A stretch of DNA of 64,000 bases from Natronobacillus azotifigens (lineage in GTDB: Bacteria; Bacillota; Bacilli; Bacillales; Amphibacillaceae): NCBI RefSeq assembly GCF_026805325.1, contig NZ_JAPRAT010000009.1, positions 1 to 64,000 of the forward strand. Direction: 5' to 3'. The notes under the pieces are model-generated. The model was not told the origin of the DNA. It saw only the letters and a program-made list of their open reading frames with translations, and did no database searches. Position numbers and translations under genes: made by a program. Positions within the stretch are counted from its first letter, which is position 1, and each line of letters starts with the position of its first letter. This document shows positions 53,892-63,165 of the stretch, piece after piece.

Positions 53892-54674
53892 ATGTGGAAA
53901 ATGTTAAAAGTTATGCTTGTACTTCTGCTTCTTGTTGCAGGCTTTCCTACTACAAGCAACGCCTATGGTTGGGGATTTAAAAAGGGAACAAATCATGAAC
54001 CTCCTGAAGTCGGCAAGTATGGAACAATTCTTGAACAAAATGGTGGTTATTATATTGATAACTCGGGAGAAAAGGTTGTTTACCTTACTTTCGATAATGG
54101 TTATGAAGCGGGATATACCGAACCAATCTTAGATGTATTAAAAAAAGAAGAAGTACCAGCTACTTTTTTCCTTACCGGACATTATGTGCGAAGTGAGCCC
54201 GATTTGGTCAAGCGAATGGCAGAAGATGGACACATCATTGGAAATCATTCTTACCACCATCCGGATTTCACGAATATATCAAAAGAAGAGTTTAGAGAAG
54301 AACTGAAAACGTTAGATAGTGCGATTCATAAGATTACTGGTCAAGAGAAACTACAGTATGTTCGTCCTCCACGTGGGACATTTAATGAACAAACGATTCA
54401 GTGGGCGAATGAACTAGGATATATTCATGTTTTTTGGTCGCTTGCTTTTGTTGATTGGCATAGTGATAAAAAACAAGGGTGGGAATCAGCATACCGTCAA
54501 GTAATGGATCAGATTCATCCTGGAGCAATTATTTTGTTGCATACCGTTTCAGAGGATAACGCAGCTGCATTAGTGCACTTTATTACTGATTTGCGAAAAC
54601 AGGGGTATACTTTTAAAAGTTTAGACGATCTCGTGATAAAAGATATCATGCCAAACCCGTTACTCGGTCTATAA
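53892..54674 (+). CDS. pdaA: delta-lactam-biosynthetic polysaccharide deacetylase PdaA
   Basis: A secreted NodB-type deacetylase with a signal peptide (residues 1-24). Motif 1 is YLTFDNGYEAG, with Asp-Asn in place of Asp-Asp as in PdaA; motif 2 is GNHSYHHPD with the metal histidines; RPPRGTFN is motif 3 and ILLHT is motif 5. In Bacillus this enzyme deacetylates N-acetylmuramic acid for muramic delta-lactam in the spore cortex, so the organism should be a spore former. A strong terminator follows. Confidence 0.9.
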   Translation: MWKMLKVMLVLLLLVAGFPTTSNAYGWGFKKGTNHEPPEVGKYGTILEQNGGYYIDNSGEKVVYLTFDNGYEAGYTEPILDVLKKEEVPATFFLTGHYVRSEPDLVKRMAEDGHIIGNHSYHHPDFTNISKEEFREELKTLDSAIHKITGQEKLQYVRPPRGTFNEQTIQWANELGYIHVFWSLAFVDWHSDKKQGWESAYRQVMDQIHPGAIILLHTVSEDNAAALVHFITDLRKQGYTFKSLDDLVIKDIMPNPLLGL

Positions 54675-54681
54675 AAACAAC

Positions 54682-54722
54682 AAAAGGTTCAACGGATATA
54701 ATTTTCCGTTGAACCTTTTTAA
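54682..54722 (+). terminator. pdaA terminator
   Basis: AAAAGGTTCAACGGA (54682-54696) pairs exactly with TCCGTTGAACCTTTT (54705-54719), followed by T. Confidence 0.9.
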
Positions 54723-54807
54723 AAAAATAAGTTGACGTAGCGGGGCAGCAAGGTTTGTTCTATCTGAATAAGAAGAATCTTTTATGAACAGAGCCGATGG
54801 AAAAAAT

Positions 54808-56925
54808 TCACTCTACCGAACCTTCTTCCTCGCTGACTCGTTGTTGTGTTAATTTGTATAAAGCAAACTGACTATTCATTTCTTTATCGTCCTTTGATCG
54901 TTTTGCGTATCGATAGCTGCCATCAGCTAGTTGCTCACGAGCTTTCACATTATCAGCTAGTGATAGCTCAAGGATTTGCTTTATTCTTTTTTGATGATTT
55001 TTTTGTAAAATAGGGAACAGCAGTTCAATTCGTTTCTTCATGTTACGCGTCATCATATCTGCAGACGCCAAAAAAATACGATCATCTCCATTGTGTTGAA
55101 AAAAATAAATTCTACTATGTTCTAGAAATCTTCCGACAATACTTCGAACAGTGATATTTTCACTCACGTTTGGTATTCCCGGTCTTAGACAACAAATTCC
55201 TCGAACGATTAAATCAATCTTCACCCCAGCTTGTGACGCCTGATACATTTTAGTAATGAGCTTTTTATCTGTTAAGGCGTTCATCTTCGCAATAATATAA
55301 CCATTCCCAGTTTGTTGATGGCAATGAATTTCTTGATCAATATAATCGATAAATTGATCTTTCATATAATATGGTGCCATCGATAATACATGTAAAGATG
55401 GTTTTTTTGTATATCCACTTAAATAATTAAAAAATTTAATGGCATCCTTTGCATAATTGCGTCTAGTAGTGATCAAGGAAATATCAGTATAAAAAGCAGC
55501 TGTTTGATCATTGTAATTTCCGGTTCCGAGATGCACGTAGTGTTCAATATCTTTTTTGTTTTTACGGACAATAAGCAATATTTTACTGTGAGTTTTTAGT
55601 TCATTCATCCCATAGATAACATGACAACCTGCTTGTTCTAATTCTTTTGCCCAGTGCACATTTCGTTCCTCATCAAAGCGAGCCTTAAGTTCCACAAGAA
55701 CCGTGACTTGTTTCCCATTTCTTGCGGCTAACTTTAAACTTTTGATAATCGGCGAATCTCCACTGACCCGATACAATGTTTGTTTAATGGCTAAAACGTC
55801 TGGATCGTTTGCTGCAGTATGGATTAAGTCTATAACAACCTGAAAAGATTCGTACGGGTGATGGAGCAAAATATCCTTTTTCGCTGCTTGATCAAAAAGG
55901 GGTTGGTTGAACTCCATATCTTTGGCGGGTTGAGGGATCATTGATGGATACACTAGTGATTCAAAGATTTGTTTTAACGATTTGTAGAGCTGAAAAAGAA
56001 AAGTAAGGTCTAGCGGTTCGTCAACAATATATAAATCCTCTTTCTTTAATTCTAATACTTCTAATAAAAAAGTTGTCATTTCTGGGTTTTGCTTACTTTT
56101 ATTGATTTCGAGACGAACAGGAGTCCCCCATTCTCTTTTCTTCAACTCTTTTTCAACCTCTTTTAATAAATCACAAGCTCCTTCTTCATCGATCAAAAAA
56201 TCAGCATTTCGTGTTACACGAAAAATGGTTGTTGACTTTACTTGATAACCTTTAAATAGTTTGTCGATGAAGTAGGCAATCAGTTCTTCTAATAAAATGT
56301 ACTGATGTTTGTGCTCGTAAACGGTAATAAGTCGTCCTAACAATATAGGAACTTGAACGATTGCATGTGCAACATTCGTTGAATTTGTGGCATACTTTTC
56401 TGTTAATTCAACCGCGATATTGATCGATTGATTTTTCAGTACAGGGAATGGGTGATAAGCATCAATCGCTAATGGTGTCAGAGCAGGAAATACATATTTA
56501 TCAAAATAACTTTCCATCTTTGTCAATTCTGATCGATTTAGTGTGTTCACCGATTGAATCTCGATTTGATGAATAGCTAACTCATCAACCAAGGATTGAT
56601 AATATTTTTGTTGAACATCGATCATTTGATTAACATCCGTTGTGATTTTTTTTAGTTGTTCTTTTGGTGTCAATCCAGATTTATCATCTTGATGGTTATA
56701 ACCAGCAAGCATTTGATCTTTAAGTCCAGCAACTCGTATCATAAAGAACTCATCTAAATTTGCAGAGAAAATAGCAAGGAAACGCAACCTTTCCAGTAGT
56801 GGGTTGGTTGGATCTACTGCTTCTTCTAGAACACGTTGGTTAAATTGTAACCAGCTTATTTCTCGATTGTTATAAAAGTTTGAATCATTAAACGATACTA
56901 AATGTTCAAACGACATTAATGACAT
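54808..56925 (-). CDS. ppk: polyphosphate kinase 1
   Basis: Makes polyphosphate from ATP, or the reverse. The N-terminal motif FYNNREISWLQFNQRVLEEA, the catalytic His in KTHSKILLIVR, and HLGTGNYNDQTA are all typical of Ppk1. The length is close to the family mean. The frame is open to a TTG at 57000, but the family starts near FYNNREISW, so the ATG at 56925 (or 56928, behind GAGCAAAGG) is preferred. It follows ppx on the same strand with at most 60 bases between them. Confidence 0.93.
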   Translation of the reverse strand: MSLMSFEHLVSFNDSNFYNNREISWLQFNQRVLEEAVDPTNPLLERLRFLAIFSANLDEFFMIRVAGLKDQMLAGYNHQDDKSGLTPKEQLKKITTDVNQMIDVQQKYYQSLVDELAIHQIEIQSVNTLNRSELTKMESYFDKYVFPALTPLAIDAYHPFPVLKNQSINIAVELTEKYATNSTNVAHAIVQVPILLGRLITVYEHKHQYILLEELIAYFIDKLFKGYQVKSTTIFRVTRNADFLIDEEGACDLLKEVEKELKKREWGTPVRLEINKSKQNPEMTTFLLEVLELKKEDLYIVDEPLDLTFLFQLYKSLKQIFESLVYPSMIPQPAKDMEFNQPLFDQAAKKDILLHHPYESFQVVIDLIHTAANDPDVLAIKQTLYRVSGDSPIIKSLKLAARNGKQVTVLVELKARFDEERNVHWAKELEQAGCHVIYGMNELKTHSKILLIVRKNKKDIEHYVHLGTGNYNDQTAAFYTDISLITTRRNYAKDAIKFFNYLSGYTKKPSLHVLSMAPYYMKDQFIDYIDQEIHCHQQTGNGYIIAKMNALTDKKLITKMYQASQAGVKIDLIVRGICCLRPGIPNVSENITVRSIVGRFLEHSRIYFFQHNGDDRIFLASADMMTRNMKKRIELLFPILQKNHQKRIKQILELSLADNVKAREQLADGSYRYAKRSKDDKEMNSQFALYKLTQQRVSEEEGSVE

Positions 56926-56983
56926 CATCCTTTGCTCGTGAAAATAGTTTAATCGGCAAACTCCCGGTGAAGTAAAGTGAACA

Positions 56984-58513
56984 TTAATTATGTTTGACAA
57001 AATCGAGAATTATATTTTTATTTAAGGCTTTTTCTAAATGTTTTTTTTGTTTTTCGCTTTGATAGGATTCGGACATATAGTTCTTGTTGCAAAATAAAGT
57101 GATCTGGACTGATTCGGAATGGTTCTTAACATCGAAATCTTTAACTACTTGTCTTTTGGTTGCATCAAAGCAATAAGTAAGTTTGAGTAAAGCTCCGAGT
57201 AACAAGTATTTATTTTGTTCGTGTTTGGTAAACCAATTCTTATATGGCTTGATAAACTGTTTAAAAGTCGTTTTGTTTTTAAACGAAGCGATCAGTGCAA
57301 TTTTTAATCGATCTTCGTGCATCAAACCATCGATTGTACGATTGGAAAGCAAGTAGAAACTGTGTTGAGCGCTTGATTCTGCATCGATATACGCACCTAA
57401 GTGGAAGACATAACTAGCTCTTTTTAAAAGTTGCCAATCTTGCTTTGTCACGCCTTTAAGTCTTTCTCCAATTAAATGCTCAAATAGTTTGCGTGTTAAA
57501 AACTGCACGTGTAACATTTGCTTCGTGTTCAGATCATAGTCGGTTATTAATTCCTGGATACTGTCTTCCAATACGTTTGGTATTAACATATCGCTTTGTT
57601 CTGAAAAAAGAAATTGATAGTTTAAACCGTCCCGTAATCCTTTTTGACTTAAAATAAATCCCTCGGCATGCACCGTTTTGTATAAGCAACGAAAGGTTTC
57701 AATCGCTGGAATAATGATGTCGGCTCGATCTTTGGAAAGGCCCTCTACTTTTTGTAACTGCTCAAAAGATAAGGAAGTAAGATACTCACTAATTCGAATA
57801 ATGTCTGATTCATCCATTTGGTATTGATGTAATCCAGCCATTGGGTATTCTTTCTGGTTTTGATCAATTTGTGCAAGGTTTCTTGCACTGCCACCTATTC
57901 CAATAATAGGAACGTGTTTATCAACAATCCAGCTGAGGCTCTCGAATCGTTCTAATAAGAACTGACGTAAGTAATTTAAGTTTTCATCTAAGGAACGATC
58001 ACTTTTTAAATAGGAACGCAAAGTTAATGTTCCAAACGAAAAGCTGTAGGCATGTACTAATTTACGATTCTTAAAATAAGTAATTTCTGTACTACCCCCA
58101 CCAATATCGATCGTAATTCCTTCGGTTAATGAAGTGGAATTAACGACTGCTAAGTATCCGTAAAAGGCTTCTTCATCGCCTGATAAGATACGCATTTCCC
58201 AGTCCAATTCGTTTTTGACTAATTGTTTTAGCTCGCGTTGGTTATTCGCTTGTCGGATCGTTGCCGTAGCTACACAAATGAAGTTTTTTAATGGATATGA
58301 TGCTAAAATCTCAGAAAAATTGTGTAAGGTCTTCAATAAAATTTCTGTTCCTTCTTCAGTTAAGTTGTTTTCTGAATCGAGATGATTTCGTAGTCGGGCT
58401 ACTGCTTTCACATTTTCCTTCTCATGAAATCGACCTGTTTTTTCTTGAAGATAAATAACAAGTCGCATCGTATTGGACCCAATGTCAATCACCGCATAAT
58501 AATTTTTATTCAT
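56984..58513 (-). CDS. ppx: exopolyphosphatase/pppGpp phosphatase (Ppx/GppA)
   Basis: An ASKHA-fold phosphatase that trims polyphosphate from its ends or hydrolyses pppGpp. The phosphate 1 motif VIDIGSNTMRLV and phosphate 2 motif IDIGGGSTEITYF are at the expected places. The C-terminal half is the HD-like helical domain of long Ppx proteins. The length of 509 is normal. It is upstream of ppk, forming a synthesis/breakdown pair under shared transcription. Confidence 0.93.
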   Translation of the reverse strand: MNKNYYAVIDIGSNTMRLVIYLQEKTGRFHEKENVKAVARLRNHLDSENNLTEEGTEILLKTLHNFSEILASYPLKNFICVATATIRQANNQRELKQLVKNELDWEMRILSGDEEAFYGYLAVVNSTSLTEGITIDIGGGSTEITYFKNRKLVHAYSFSFGTLTLRSYLKSDRSLDENLNYLRQFLLERFESLSWIVDKHVPIIGIGGSARNLAQIDQNQKEYPMAGLHQYQMDESDIIRISEYLTSLSFEQLQKVEGLSKDRADIIIPAIETFRCLYKTVHAEGFILSQKGLRDGLNYQFLFSEQSDMLIPNVLEDSIQELITDYDLNTKQMLHVQFLTRKLFEHLIGERLKGVTKQDWQLLKRASYVFHLGAYIDAESSAQHSFYLLSNRTIDGLMHEDRLKIALIASFKNKTTFKQFIKPYKNWFTKHEQNKYLLLGALLKLTYCFDATKRQVVKDFDVKNHSESVQITLFCNKNYMSESYQSEKQKKHLEKALNKNIILDFVKHN

Positions 58514-58544
58514 CGTTACACCTACCTAGAGATCTTAATTTTGT

Positions 58545-58700
58545 TATCATGAAGCAAAGGTCCGTAAACTCTCCCAAGTAAAAAATGATGTAGTTTCAAA
58601 GGGGTACCGAACGCTAGCGCACAGGATGGTTCAAGACACAGTCAATCGTGGAATCCCTGGAAACCTCCACTAATGGAGTTAATGGAGTTACACTTTTTAC
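58545..58700 (+). repeat. degenerate double-hairpin repeat
   Basis: GGTCCGTAAACTCTCCCAAG, then CGAACGCTAGCGCACAGGATG and GGTTCAAGACACAGTCAATCG follow the order of the element at 6568 with many changes. It lies between ppx and the inverted-repeat copy. Confidence 0.5.
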
Positions 58701-58705
58701 GAAGT

Positions 58706-58858
58706 TATTCAGAATCATCAAATCATAAGCGTTGCAACTCCTTGCAGACGTGTTTTCCTGGTTCCATGTAGGAAAAGTCTACACTCTAGTCCTGTTCTCA
58801 AAACTTGCCGTCTTGACTTGCTTGCCTCAAATTTTCCGAATTTCTGAACACGTACTAT
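58706..58858 (+). repeat. inverted-repeat element, copy 2 (diverged)
   Basis: ATCATCAAATCATAAGCG, then CCATGTAGGAAAAGTCTACA, and TTCTCAAAACTTGCCGTCTTG match the element at 31,711 along its length in the same orientation. The terminal repeats are altered (TTCAGAATCATC and TTTCTGAAC). Confidence 0.65.
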
Positions 58859-58973
58859 AGGTAGTATACCACCAGTGATGTTTTTTCAATCTTGATCTCT
58901 CTTATCATTGACACTAATGTAGCAACGATCGTGAAGGAAAAGATTATATTATCTTATTCCTTAGATTGAAGGT

Positions 58974-60353
58974 TTAGAAGGGAATAGAACGATATTTTTC
59001 TGTTTGGATAAGTAATGCTTGATAAGCTTCGGCTTCTTGTTGATTATTTGTTTTTTTCAATAAATCAATTAATGCTCGAACGACAGAAAGGTTGGTAGGG
59101 TTAAGCTCTACTTCCCATTTGAAGCAGTTCATTGCTTGCTCCCATTGTTCAAATTGGAGATATAATTCACCTAACTTTCCCTGTTGATCGGGATCTTCTT
59201 GTAATTGCTGCATCGTTTGTAATTTTGCATCAAAAGAGAGTTGTTTATGATAATGGTGGAAGGGTTCAAGCCATTCTATTACCTCGGAAATGGACTTAGA
59301 CATAAGAAAAGCTTTGATAAACGGTAAAACAATTGCTTCTGTTTCTTTCGTAGAACAGTTTTTTGTTAATTGCACCAGTTGATCTTTTGGATGGTTGAAG
59401 TAATGAGCTAACAAGTGTGGATTTGCATCGTGTAACTGGGTGATAAGCAATTGATGATCGAGTTCATCTAATTTAAAAGTATCTTCCAGTACGAATTGAA
59501 TATAGAAGTCCGCTGTTGCCTTTGTTAGTAACTTATTTGCAAAAACAGGAACCTGGAGTAAAGCTGGGTTTTCTTTGATTAATTCTGTATAACAGTATAA
59601 CTGCTCTTCGTTCGAGTATTTCTCTAAGCCTTGCTCTACTTCATGCCAATCTTTTTGATCGAAGTTTCGTTTGAGTTGATCATAATGAAGGATAAACGCA
59701 TCGATAGTACGATCTTCTTCTTGGTAAAGTGAAAGTAAACGATCTCTGTATTCTGGCTTCTGAAAACAAACGCGCTCATAAGCAAACGAGTCCATATTTT
59801 GTAACTGATCTAGATTTTGATATTTCTCTTCATAGCGTTGAAAATCAAGATGTGAGCTCATATCTTTACTAAACCGATTATCTGGTCGATGGTTGGATAA
59901 AATTTGGATTGTTTGATATGCTTTTGACATTTTTCCATTTCTGCGCAGATCATAATAGGTTTGTTTTAATGTGTCTGTTGTCATTTCTTCCGGTAAGAAT
60001 TGATCAAAATAGGTGAGGATTAAACTGGATTCTATTGGTGAATATTGTTGGGCTAACTTTTTGTTAAATAGATGGAATCGCACAAGGGGAAATGTCTTAT
60101 TGCTAATTAATTCATGAAGGACTGGATGATTGTTAGATAGGCAAACTCCTCTAGTAAAGGCTTGTTGAAGATAGGTACCTTGCTGAAGGCTTTGTGAATT
60201 TGCACCGTTTATATAATTATCTTTATGAAAAATGAGATAGTAAATTTCATGCTCCGGACTTATGGCTTTAATAATTTTACTTTGGTGAAAAAGACATAAC
60301 TGTTCGACTTGTAGTGATTTTACTTTTTTTCCTGTTTGAATAGTTAGCTCCAC
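58974..60353 (-). CDS. uncharacterised 459-aa protein with C-terminal TPR-like repeats
   Basis: I do not recognise the N-terminal two thirds. They are rich in Gln, Leu and His, with no membrane helix and no catalytic motif. The last 80 residues contain GKLGELYLQFEQWEQAMNCF and a second helix pair with LNPTNLSVVRALIDLL, which follow the tetratricopeptide pattern. It is transcribed alone, divergent from the acyl-CoA synthetase gene. The start ATG follows GGAGGCGG. A cytoplasmic scaffold or adaptor is the most that can be said. Confidence 0.75.
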   Translation of the reverse strand: MELTIQTGKKVKSLQVEQLCLFHQSKIIKAISPEHEIYYLIFHKDNYINGANSQSLQQGTYLQQAFTRGVCLSNNHPVLHELISNKTFPLVRFHLFNKKLAQQYSPIESSLILTYFDQFLPEEMTTDTLKQTYYDLRRNGKMSKAYQTIQILSNHRPDNRFSKDMSSHLDFQRYEEKYQNLDQLQNMDSFAYERVCFQKPEYRDRLLSLYQEEDRTIDAFILHYDQLKRNFDQKDWHEVEQGLEKYSNEEQLYCYTELIKENPALLQVPVFANKLLTKATADFYIQFVLEDTFKLDELDHQLLITQLHDANPHLLAHYFNHPKDQLVQLTKNCSTKETEAIVLPFIKAFLMSKSISEVIEWLEPFHHYHKQLSFDAKLQTMQQLQEDPDQQGKLGELYLQFEQWEQAMNCFKWEVELNPTNLSVVRALIDLLKKTNNQQEAEAYQALLIQTEKYRSIPF

Positions 60354-60507
60354 GTAGACCGCCTCCTTAGATTTATGTTAATCATAACATAGTTTTATTT
60401 AAATTTTTGTGAAAAATGGAAATATTCTTTTCAAGATAATTGTAATCTGGTATAATTACAAACGACTATTACCTGATACTAAAAATGTTCAGAAAGAAGG
60501 TCAAATA

Positions 60508-62085
60508 ATGAGAAAAGAAGATCTAATTGCACCAGAAAGCTATAATATTGCCATGGAAGTAGAGCGATATGCCAATGACCCTGATCGACTTGCACTTGTA
60601 TGGCAAGATGATCAGCATAACCAAAAAGAAATTACCTATCAAGAACTCATTCACCAAGCAAATCAAATGGGAAATATTTTTCTAGAAAATGGGCTGAAAA
60701 AAGGTGATAAGATTTTAGTCATGATGCCTAGAGTGGTGGAAACATATCAAGTTTACTTAGCGGCTTTAAAGACAGGAATCGTAATTATTCCTAGTTCAGA
60801 AATGCTGCGTACAAAAGACTTAGAATATCGTATTGAGCATGGGGAAGTAAGTGGTGTTGTTTGTTATCAGTATTTTACGGATCAATTTCAAGAAGTTAAA
60901 CAGTTGCCAGGTTTAAAAAAGTTTGTAATCGGGGGTAACCAAGCGGACTGGATCAATGTGGATGCAGAGAAGAAACGCGCATCGATTGAATTACCTTTGG
61001 TGGAAACGTCAAGTGAAGATCTGGCATTTTTACCATACACATCAGGTACAACGGGTAATCCAAAGGGAGTAATGCATACCCATGGGTGGGGATATGCTCA
61101 CCTTCGCACAGCTGCAGCAAACTGGTTAAATATTAAAGATGGTGACAAAGTATGGGCAACCGCAGCGCCCGGTTGGCAAAAGTGGGTTTGGAGTCCCTTA
61201 CTTGCTGTTTTAGGTTCTGGTGCTACCGGATTTATTTATAATGGAAGGTTTGATGCATATACTTATTTGCAACTGCTTCAAGATCAAGAGATTAATGTTT
61301 TATGCTGTACACCAACAGAATATCGATTGATGGCAAAAGTTCGAGATTTATCGTGCTATCAATTACCGAAACTTCATAGTGCGGTTTCAGCCGGTGAACC
61401 ATTAAACGGAGAAGTTATCGATACATTTCTTCACCATTTCAATGTTACTGTACGTGATGGCTATGGGCAGACGGAAAGTACGCTTCTTCTTGGTGTGTTA
61501 GAAGGAATGAAAGTTAAACCTGGGTCGATGGGAAAACCAACACCAGGAAATGAGGTAGTTCTAATTGATGAGAATTGTCACGAAGTTCCAGTGGGCACGG
61601 TAGGAGATATTGCCATTCCACTTGATACACCGGCTTTGTTTAAGGGTTACTATAAAGAACCAGAACGAACGAAACAGGCAGAACGAGGCAATTATTTTAT
61701 CACTGGAGATCAAGCGAAACTAGATGAGGACGGTTATTTTTGGTTCGAAGGTAGAAGTGATGATATTATTGTCAGCTCCGGATATACGATCGGTCCATTT
61801 GAGGTGGAAGATGCACTCGTTAAACATCCAGCAGTTAAAGAGTGCGCTGTCGTCGCAAGCCCTGATGAGATACGCGGGAATATTGTTAAGGCATTTGTCG
61901 TGTTACAAGAAGATGTGGATGAAAATGATGATAATTTAGTGCAAGTCCTACAAGATCATGTCAAACAAACAACAGCACCGTATAAATATCCAAGGAAGAT
62001 TGAGTTTATTCATACATTGCCAAAAACATCGTCAGGAAAAATTCGTCGTGTAGAATTAAGAGAGCGAGAGCATATATCCATTTAA
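60508..62085 (+). CDS. acyl-CoA synthetase, MbcS type, 525 aa
   Basis: An AMP-forming acid-CoA ligase. The P-loop-like motif LPYTSGTTGNPKGVM, then DGYGQTES, GDQAKLDEDGYFWFEGR, and the catalytic Lys in TLPKTSSGKIRR near the C-terminus are all present. This layout and length fit MbcS-like enzymes, which activate medium-chain or branched short-chain acids (such as isobutyrate). ATG 60508, behind AAGAAGG, is preferred over a frame extending to 60409. It is followed by a terminator. Confidence 0.88.
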   Translation: MRKEDLIAPESYNIAMEVERYANDPDRLALVWQDDQHNQKEITYQELIHQANQMGNIFLENGLKKGDKILVMMPRVVETYQVYLAALKTGIVIIPSSEMLRTKDLEYRIEHGEVSGVVCYQYFTDQFQEVKQLPGLKKFVIGGNQADWINVDAEKKRASIELPLVETSSEDLAFLPYTSGTTGNPKGVMHTHGWGYAHLRTAAANWLNIKDGDKVWATAAPGWQKWVWSPLLAVLGSGATGFIYNGRFDAYTYLQLLQDQEINVLCCTPTEYRLMAKVRDLSCYQLPKLHSAVSAGEPLNGEVIDTFLHHFNVTVRDGYGQTESTLLLGVLEGMKVKPGSMGKPTPGNEVVLIDENCHEVPVGTVGDIAIPLDTPALFKGYYKEPERTKQAERGNYFITGDQAKLDEDGYFWFEGRSDDIIVSSGYTIGPFEVEDALVKHPAVKECAVVASPDEIRGNIVKAFVVLQEDVDENDDNLVQVLQDHVKQTTAPYKYPRKIEFIHTLPKTSSGKIRRVELREREHISI

Positions 62086-62093
62086 TATAGACT

Positions 62094-62137
62094 ATCCGTT
62101 TTGTGAGAGATAACTTCTTACAAGGCGGATTTTTTTA
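62094..62137 (+). terminator. terminator after the acyl-CoA synthetase gene
   Basis: ATCCGTTTTGTGAG (62094-62107) pairs with CTTACAAGGCGGAT (62117-62130) using several G-T pairs, followed by seven T. Confidence 0.78.
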
Positions 62138-62186
62138 TTATATTACTGGAGAAGGGATTCGAATTACAATAAAATCCTAAAGAACG

Positions 62187-62990
62187 CGAGCAAATCGAAA
62201 AAGATGCGAACAAATCATGGAGAATGCGAATAAATCGGAAAAGATGCGAACAAATCATGGAGAATGCGAATAAATCAGAAAAGATGCGAACAAAACGCGG
62301 AGAATGCGAATAAATCGGAAAAGATGCGAACAAATCATGGAGAATGCGAATAAATCGGAAAAGATGCGAACAAATCATGGAGAATGCGAATAAATCGGAA
62401 AAGATGCGAACAAATCATGGAGAATGCGAATAAATCGGAAAAGATGCGAATAAATCATGGAGAATGCGAATAAATCAGAAAAGATGCGAACAAATCATGG
62501 AGAATGCGAATAAATCGGAAAAGATGCGAACAAATCATGGAGAATGCGAATAAATCAGAAAAGATGCGAACAAATCGCGGAGAATGCGAATAAATCGGAA
62601 AAGATGCGAACAAATCATGGAGAATGCGAATAAACCGGAAAAGATGCGAACAAATCATGGAGAATGCGAATAAATTGGAAAAGATGCGAACAAATCATGG
62701 AGAATGCGAATAAATCGGAAAAGATGCGAACAAATCATGGAGAATGCGAATAAATCAGAAAAGATGCGAACAAATCATGGAGAATGCGAATAAATCAGAA
62801 AAGATGCGAACAAAACGCGGAGAATGCGAACAAATCAGAAAAGATGCGAACAAATCATGGAGAATGCGAATAAATCAGAAAAGATGCGAACAAAGTGTGG
62901 AGAATGCGAATAAATTGGAAAAGATGCGAACAAATCATGGAGAATGCGAACAAATCTCAAAGAATGCACGCAAATCCGAAATCTCGTACA
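62187..62990 (+). repeat. tandem array 2 of 20/40-bp units
   Basis: About 800 bases with the same 20-base units as array 1, but more regular. The dominant 40-base unit is GCGAACAAATCATGGAGAAT then GCGAATAAATCGGAAAAGAT; the C/T in GCGAAYAAATC alternates strictly with unit type. Variants with CGCGG or AGAAAA are rare here and common in array 1. The last 50 bases are degenerate. The same strand and the same position type (before a gene start) as array 1. Long reading frames across it, on both strands, are not genes. Confidence 0.95.
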
Positions 62991-63091
62991 AACTACTAAG
63001 GTTCGAATGTAACAAAAAATCTTACCAAAGCCCTCCCATAAAAGCCTACTCAAATCTCATAGCAAGCCGAAGAGTGAAAAAAGCAAAAAAC

Positions 63092-63145
63092 TTGAAAGTC
63101 AGAAAAGGTCAAAGTATAATATGATTAAGGTCAAAGATGGTCAAT
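63092..63145 (+). promoter_or_regulatory. clpE promoter with two CtsR operators
   Basis: TTGAAA (63092-63097) and TATAAT (63115-63120) are 17 bases apart. Operator 1, AGTCAGA-AAA-GGTCAAA (63097-63113), fills the spacer; operator 2, GGTCAAA-GAT-GGTCAAT (63129-63145), lies just downstream. Both match the CtsR heptad direct repeat RGTCAAA-NAN-RGTCAAA. Class III heat-shock control is expected. Confidence 0.85.
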
Positions 63146-63165
63146 AAATAAAGGAGGAAACAATA

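Noticed and set aside
56926..57000. TTG start of ppk at 57000
   Set aside because: It would add 25 residues unlike any Ppk N-terminus and has no ribosome site; ATG 56925 fits the family.
16042..62990. The two arrays as CRISPR loci
   Set aside because: Units are 20 bp and alternate between two near-constant types. There are no unique spacers and no cas genes in the window.
62118..63124. Reading frames on both strands across tandem array 2
   Set aside because: Same cause as array 1. The frames on the minus strand only translate the repeat.
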